Source: Candidatus Olsenella pullistercoris (lineage in GTDB: Bacteria > Actinomycetota > Coriobacteriia > Coriobacteriales > Atopobiaceae). Taken from it: a stretch of DNA of 64,000 nucleotides. This document shows, in pieces, positions 61,747-64,000 of this stretch. The DNA is taken from positions 118,211 through 182,210 of the forward strand of contig DXBM01000050.1 in assembly GCA_019116525.1 (NCBI GenBank). The letters run 5' to 3'. The notes beneath the pieces were generated by a model. The model made no database searches. It was not told the origin of the DNA and saw nothing but the letters and a program-made list of their open reading frames with translations. A program made the translations under genes and the position numbers. The first letter of the stretch is position 1, and the number at the start of each line of letters is the position of its first letter.

Positions 61747-62370
61747 TCACTCCTTTGCTCGGTGCTGGGTGAGAAACGCGTCGAGGTGCCGCTCCACGAG
61801 GTCGCGCGCCTGCGGCCAGGGCATGTCCTCGCAGAGGGCCAGGAACACGGGACCGTGAAACTGCCGCGCGGCGAGGGCTACGTCGCAGGGGGAGAAGAGC
61901 CCGGCGTCGACGAGGCGCGAGAAGATCGTGCGCTGCAGCTCGAGCGGCCGCTCGATGAACACGGTGCGGAAGAGCTCGTCGCAGCGGGGGTCCGAGCGGC
62001 GCGCGCCCTCGAGCACGTGGCGCAGGCGCGTGATGCCGGCGTCCGCGAAGAGGGGCTCGTAGCTGGCGAGAACCACCTCGGCGAGCTCGGGCCCTTCCGT
62101 GAGGTAGGCGCTTGGGTCGTCGGTGGGGTGGGCGAGGGCGTGCTGGGAGCGCAGCGCCTGCGTGAGGCGATCGAGCTGGTGTTCCACCGCCGCGTCGAAG
62201 ATGGCCTGCTTGCTGGGGTAGTGGCTGTAGAGCGAGGCGTCGCGCATGCCCACCGCGGCCGCGACGTCGCGCATCGTCGTCGCGGCGTAGCCCTTCTCAG
62301 CGAACACCTCGAGGGCGCGCTCGCAGATGAGGCGCTTGGTGTCGCGCGTTGGCCCGGACGGTCGTCCCAT
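61747..62370 (-). CDS. TetR family transcriptional regulator
   Basis: RLICERALEVFAEKGYAATTMRDVAAAVGMRDASLYSHYPSKQAIFDAAV. Confidence 0.95.
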   Translation of the reverse strand: MGRPSGPTRDTKRLICERALEVFAEKGYAATTMRDVAAAVGMRDASLYSHYPSKQAIFDAAVEHQLDRLTQALRSQHALAHPTDDPSAYLTEGPELAEVVLASYEPLFADAGITRLRHVLEGARRSDPRCDELFRTVFIERPLELQRTIFSRLVDAGLFSPCDVALAARQFHGPVFLALCEDMPWPQARDLVERHLDAFLTQHRAKE

Positions 62371-62390
62371 GCTTCCTCCCGTGGTCGCCA

Positions 62391-62412
62391 AAACCTAGTA
62401 TACGATAGGTTT
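62391..62412. promoter_or_regulatory. Candidate TetR operator AAACCTA-N8-TAGGTTT
   Basis: Palindrome 21 bp upstream of TetR start (minus strand). Confidence 0.55.
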
Positions 62413-62460
62413 AAGAGAAAGGGCAAGGTGCGTGACGGCAGGGATCCGTCGAGACATTAA

Positions 62461-62475
62461 TTGACTAATGTTCAA
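62461..62475. promoter_or_regulatory. Candidate TetR operator TTGACTAATGTTCAA (copy 1)
   Basis: Matches in reverse complement to 63158-63172. Confidence 0.6.
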
Positions 62476-62509
62476 TAGAGTGGTAGTCTCCTGTCAGGAG
62501 GTGGCGCGT

Positions 62510-63112
62510 ATGGCGAGAACCGTGAAGGAACCCGAGGAGCGCAGGCGCGAGCTTTTGGCCTGTGCGATGCGGCTCTTCGCCGAGCAGGGCTACGACAACG
62601 TGTCCGTGCGCGCGGTGGCGCGGGCTGCGGGCGTGGCGCCGGGCCTCGCGTACCACTACTTCGAATCAAAGCAGAGTCTCTTCTCCGCCGCGATAGAGGA
62701 CTACGCTCGCCGCTGTGCGGAGTGCGTGTGCGAGATCCTGGACGAGCGTGGGCCCTCGCTCGACGAGAGGCTCGAGCGCGCGCTCGAGACGGGGGCCGCG
62801 CACGGCGGCTACCCCTACGCCGACTTCTTCCATGCCGAGGGCGCCGGTGCCCTGCACGACCGGCTCTCGCTCGCCATGTGCGAGGCGGTACGGCCACACC
62901 TGCGCGCCGCGCTCGAGCTCGACGCAGCGGAGCGGGGGGCATCCGCCGCGGACGCGGACCAGCTCGCGGCCATCATGACCTACGGGTGCGTGGGTCTGGC
63001 GGGCGGCCCGAGCATGCCGGACGAGGCCGCGATCGCCGCGGCAAGGCGCTACCTGCGGGCGCTTCTCGCCGAGTTCCGCACTGCGGGCGCTGACGGCACC
63101 GACCCAAGATAG
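62510..63112 (+). CDS. TetR family transcriptional regulator
   Basis: RRELLACAMRLFAEQGYDNVSVRAVARAAGVAPGLAYHYFESKQSLFSAAI. Confidence 0.95.
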   Translation: MARTVKEPEERRRELLACAMRLFAEQGYDNVSVRAVARAAGVAPGLAYHYFESKQSLFSAAIEDYARRCAECVCEILDERGPSLDERLERALETGAAHGGYPYADFFHAEGAGALHDRLSLAMCEAVRPHLRAALELDAAERGASAADADQLAAIMTYGCVGLAGGPSMPDEAAIAAARRYLRALLAEFRTAGADGTDPR

Positions 63113-63119
63113 GAAAACC

Positions 63120-63145
63120 GCCCCGGCATGGTCCGGGGCTCTTTT
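63120..63145 (+). terminator. Intrinsic terminator after TetR gene
   Basis: GCCCCGG-CATGGT-CCGGGGC followed by TCTTTT. Confidence 0.75.
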
Positions 63146-63157
63146 CGAGACGCTGTA

Positions 63158-63172
63158 TTGAACATTGCTCAA
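63158..63172. promoter_or_regulatory. Candidate TetR operator TTGAACATTGCTCAA (copy 2)
   Basis: Same site as upstream of tetR, just before methyltransferase RBS. Confidence 0.6.
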
Positions 63173-63187
63173 CAAAAGGAGATAAGA

Positions 63188-63829
63188 ATGGACGAGAAGA
63201 ACGCCGAGCTTCTGCGCGCCCGCTCGCGCGCCGCGTTCGACGCGCAGGCAGCGACCTACGACGAGGGCATGGAGGGCGATCATGCCCGACGCCTCTACCA
63301 GCACGTTGTTGGCGAGGTGACGCGCGTTGCGGCGGGGGTGCCCTCCCCGCGCGTGCTCGACCTCGGCTGCGGGACGGGTGCGCTCGCGGAGCGCCTGCTC
63401 GATGCGATCCCGGGTTGCTCCCTCGCGGGGGTGGACCTCTCTCCGCGCATGGTCGAGGTGGCCCGTGCGCGGCTGCGCGATCGTGCCAAGGTCCTTCTCG
63501 GCGACGCGGAGCGCCTGCCCTTCCATGACGCCGCCTTTGACGTGGTGGTTTGCAACGACTCGTTCCATCACTACCCGGACCCGGAGAGGGCAGTGTTCCA
63601 GGCGTGGCGGGTGCTTGCGACGGGCGGGGCGCTCGTGCTGGGAGACGTCTGGCAGCCCGCGCCGGCCCGCGCGCTCATGAACGCGTGGATGCCGCGCTCG
63701 CGCGAGGGCGACGTGCGCATCTACTCCGAGGCGGAGCTGCGCGACGTCCTGGGCACATGGTTCAGCCGGGTGAGCTGGCGCCGCGTGGGCGTCACGGCCT
63801 GTGTCGCGGTGGCGCGCAAGGACGCATGA
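63188..63829 (+). CDS. Class I SAM-dependent methyltransferase
   Basis: RVLDLGCGTGALAERLLDAIPGCSLAGVDLSPRMVEVARARL...LPFHDAAFDVVVCNDSFHHYPDPER. Confidence 0.95.
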   Translation: MDEKNAELLRARSRAAFDAQAATYDEGMEGDHARRLYQHVVGEVTRVAAGVPSPRVLDLGCGTGALAERLLDAIPGCSLAGVDLSPRMVEVARARLRDRAKVLLGDAERLPFHDAAFDVVVCNDSFHHYPDPERAVFQAWRVLATGGALVLGDVWQPAPARALMNAWMPRSREGDVRIYSEAELRDVLGTWFSRVSWRRVGVTACVAVARKDA

Positions 63830-64000
63830 CGCCCTGCCGACGAGCCTCGAGGTTGCGACATGTCCCACGACAATGCTCATGTACGGTAAAGAAGCAAGCA
63901 ACCGAAAACAATAGATAGACCGCCAGCACTACACTATTCCGAACCAAAGACCAAAAGATAAGCATTTTGAGAAAATCTAAACTTTTGGATTTTCCTACAA

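Noticed and set aside
1-64000. tRNA, rRNA and CRISPR genes
   Set aside because: Scanned intergenic regions by eye for T-loop GTTCGAATCC-like motifs and regular direct repeats; none convincing. A tRNAscan/Infernal run would be decisive.

Overview
High-GC bacterial chromosome window. Codon usage, gene content and short intergenic spacing suggest an actinobacterial, Coriobacteriia/Olsenella-like genome; this is an inference and was not searched. I see about 60 protein-coding genes and no tRNA, rRNA or CRISPR array. Core genes include tyrS, U32 peptidase, NifU-like, lgt, prfC, a class A PBP, tag, a corA-like gene and a PrdX-like deacylase. Accessory content: two ABC-2/two-component export islands (0-3 kb, 42.5-49 kb); a LysR/TetR-governed redox cluster (12-20 kb: Fe-ADH, two cyclophilin-like proteins, flavodoxin, aldo/keto reductases, CMD and cupin) with internally deleted gene remnants; an iron/cobalamin-type ABC uptake locus (27.7-31.2 kb); a RelB/PIN toxin-antitoxin pair (24.2-24.9 kb); a divergent ABC-F / TetM-like GTPase pair (53.3-57 kb); and several TetR/LysR regulator-target pairs. 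The least expected signals are non-coding. There are at least three families of palindromic intergenic repeats, one copy of which sits in frame in the 5' end of an ABC ATPase gene. There is also an array of consecutive sequence-unrelated perfect hairpins at 50.09-50.26 kb, a 155-bp MITE-like element with 27-bp terminal inverted repeats at 42.26 kb, and several well-formed operator palindromes next to regulator genes. No complete novel defence or biosynthetic system was identified with confidence.
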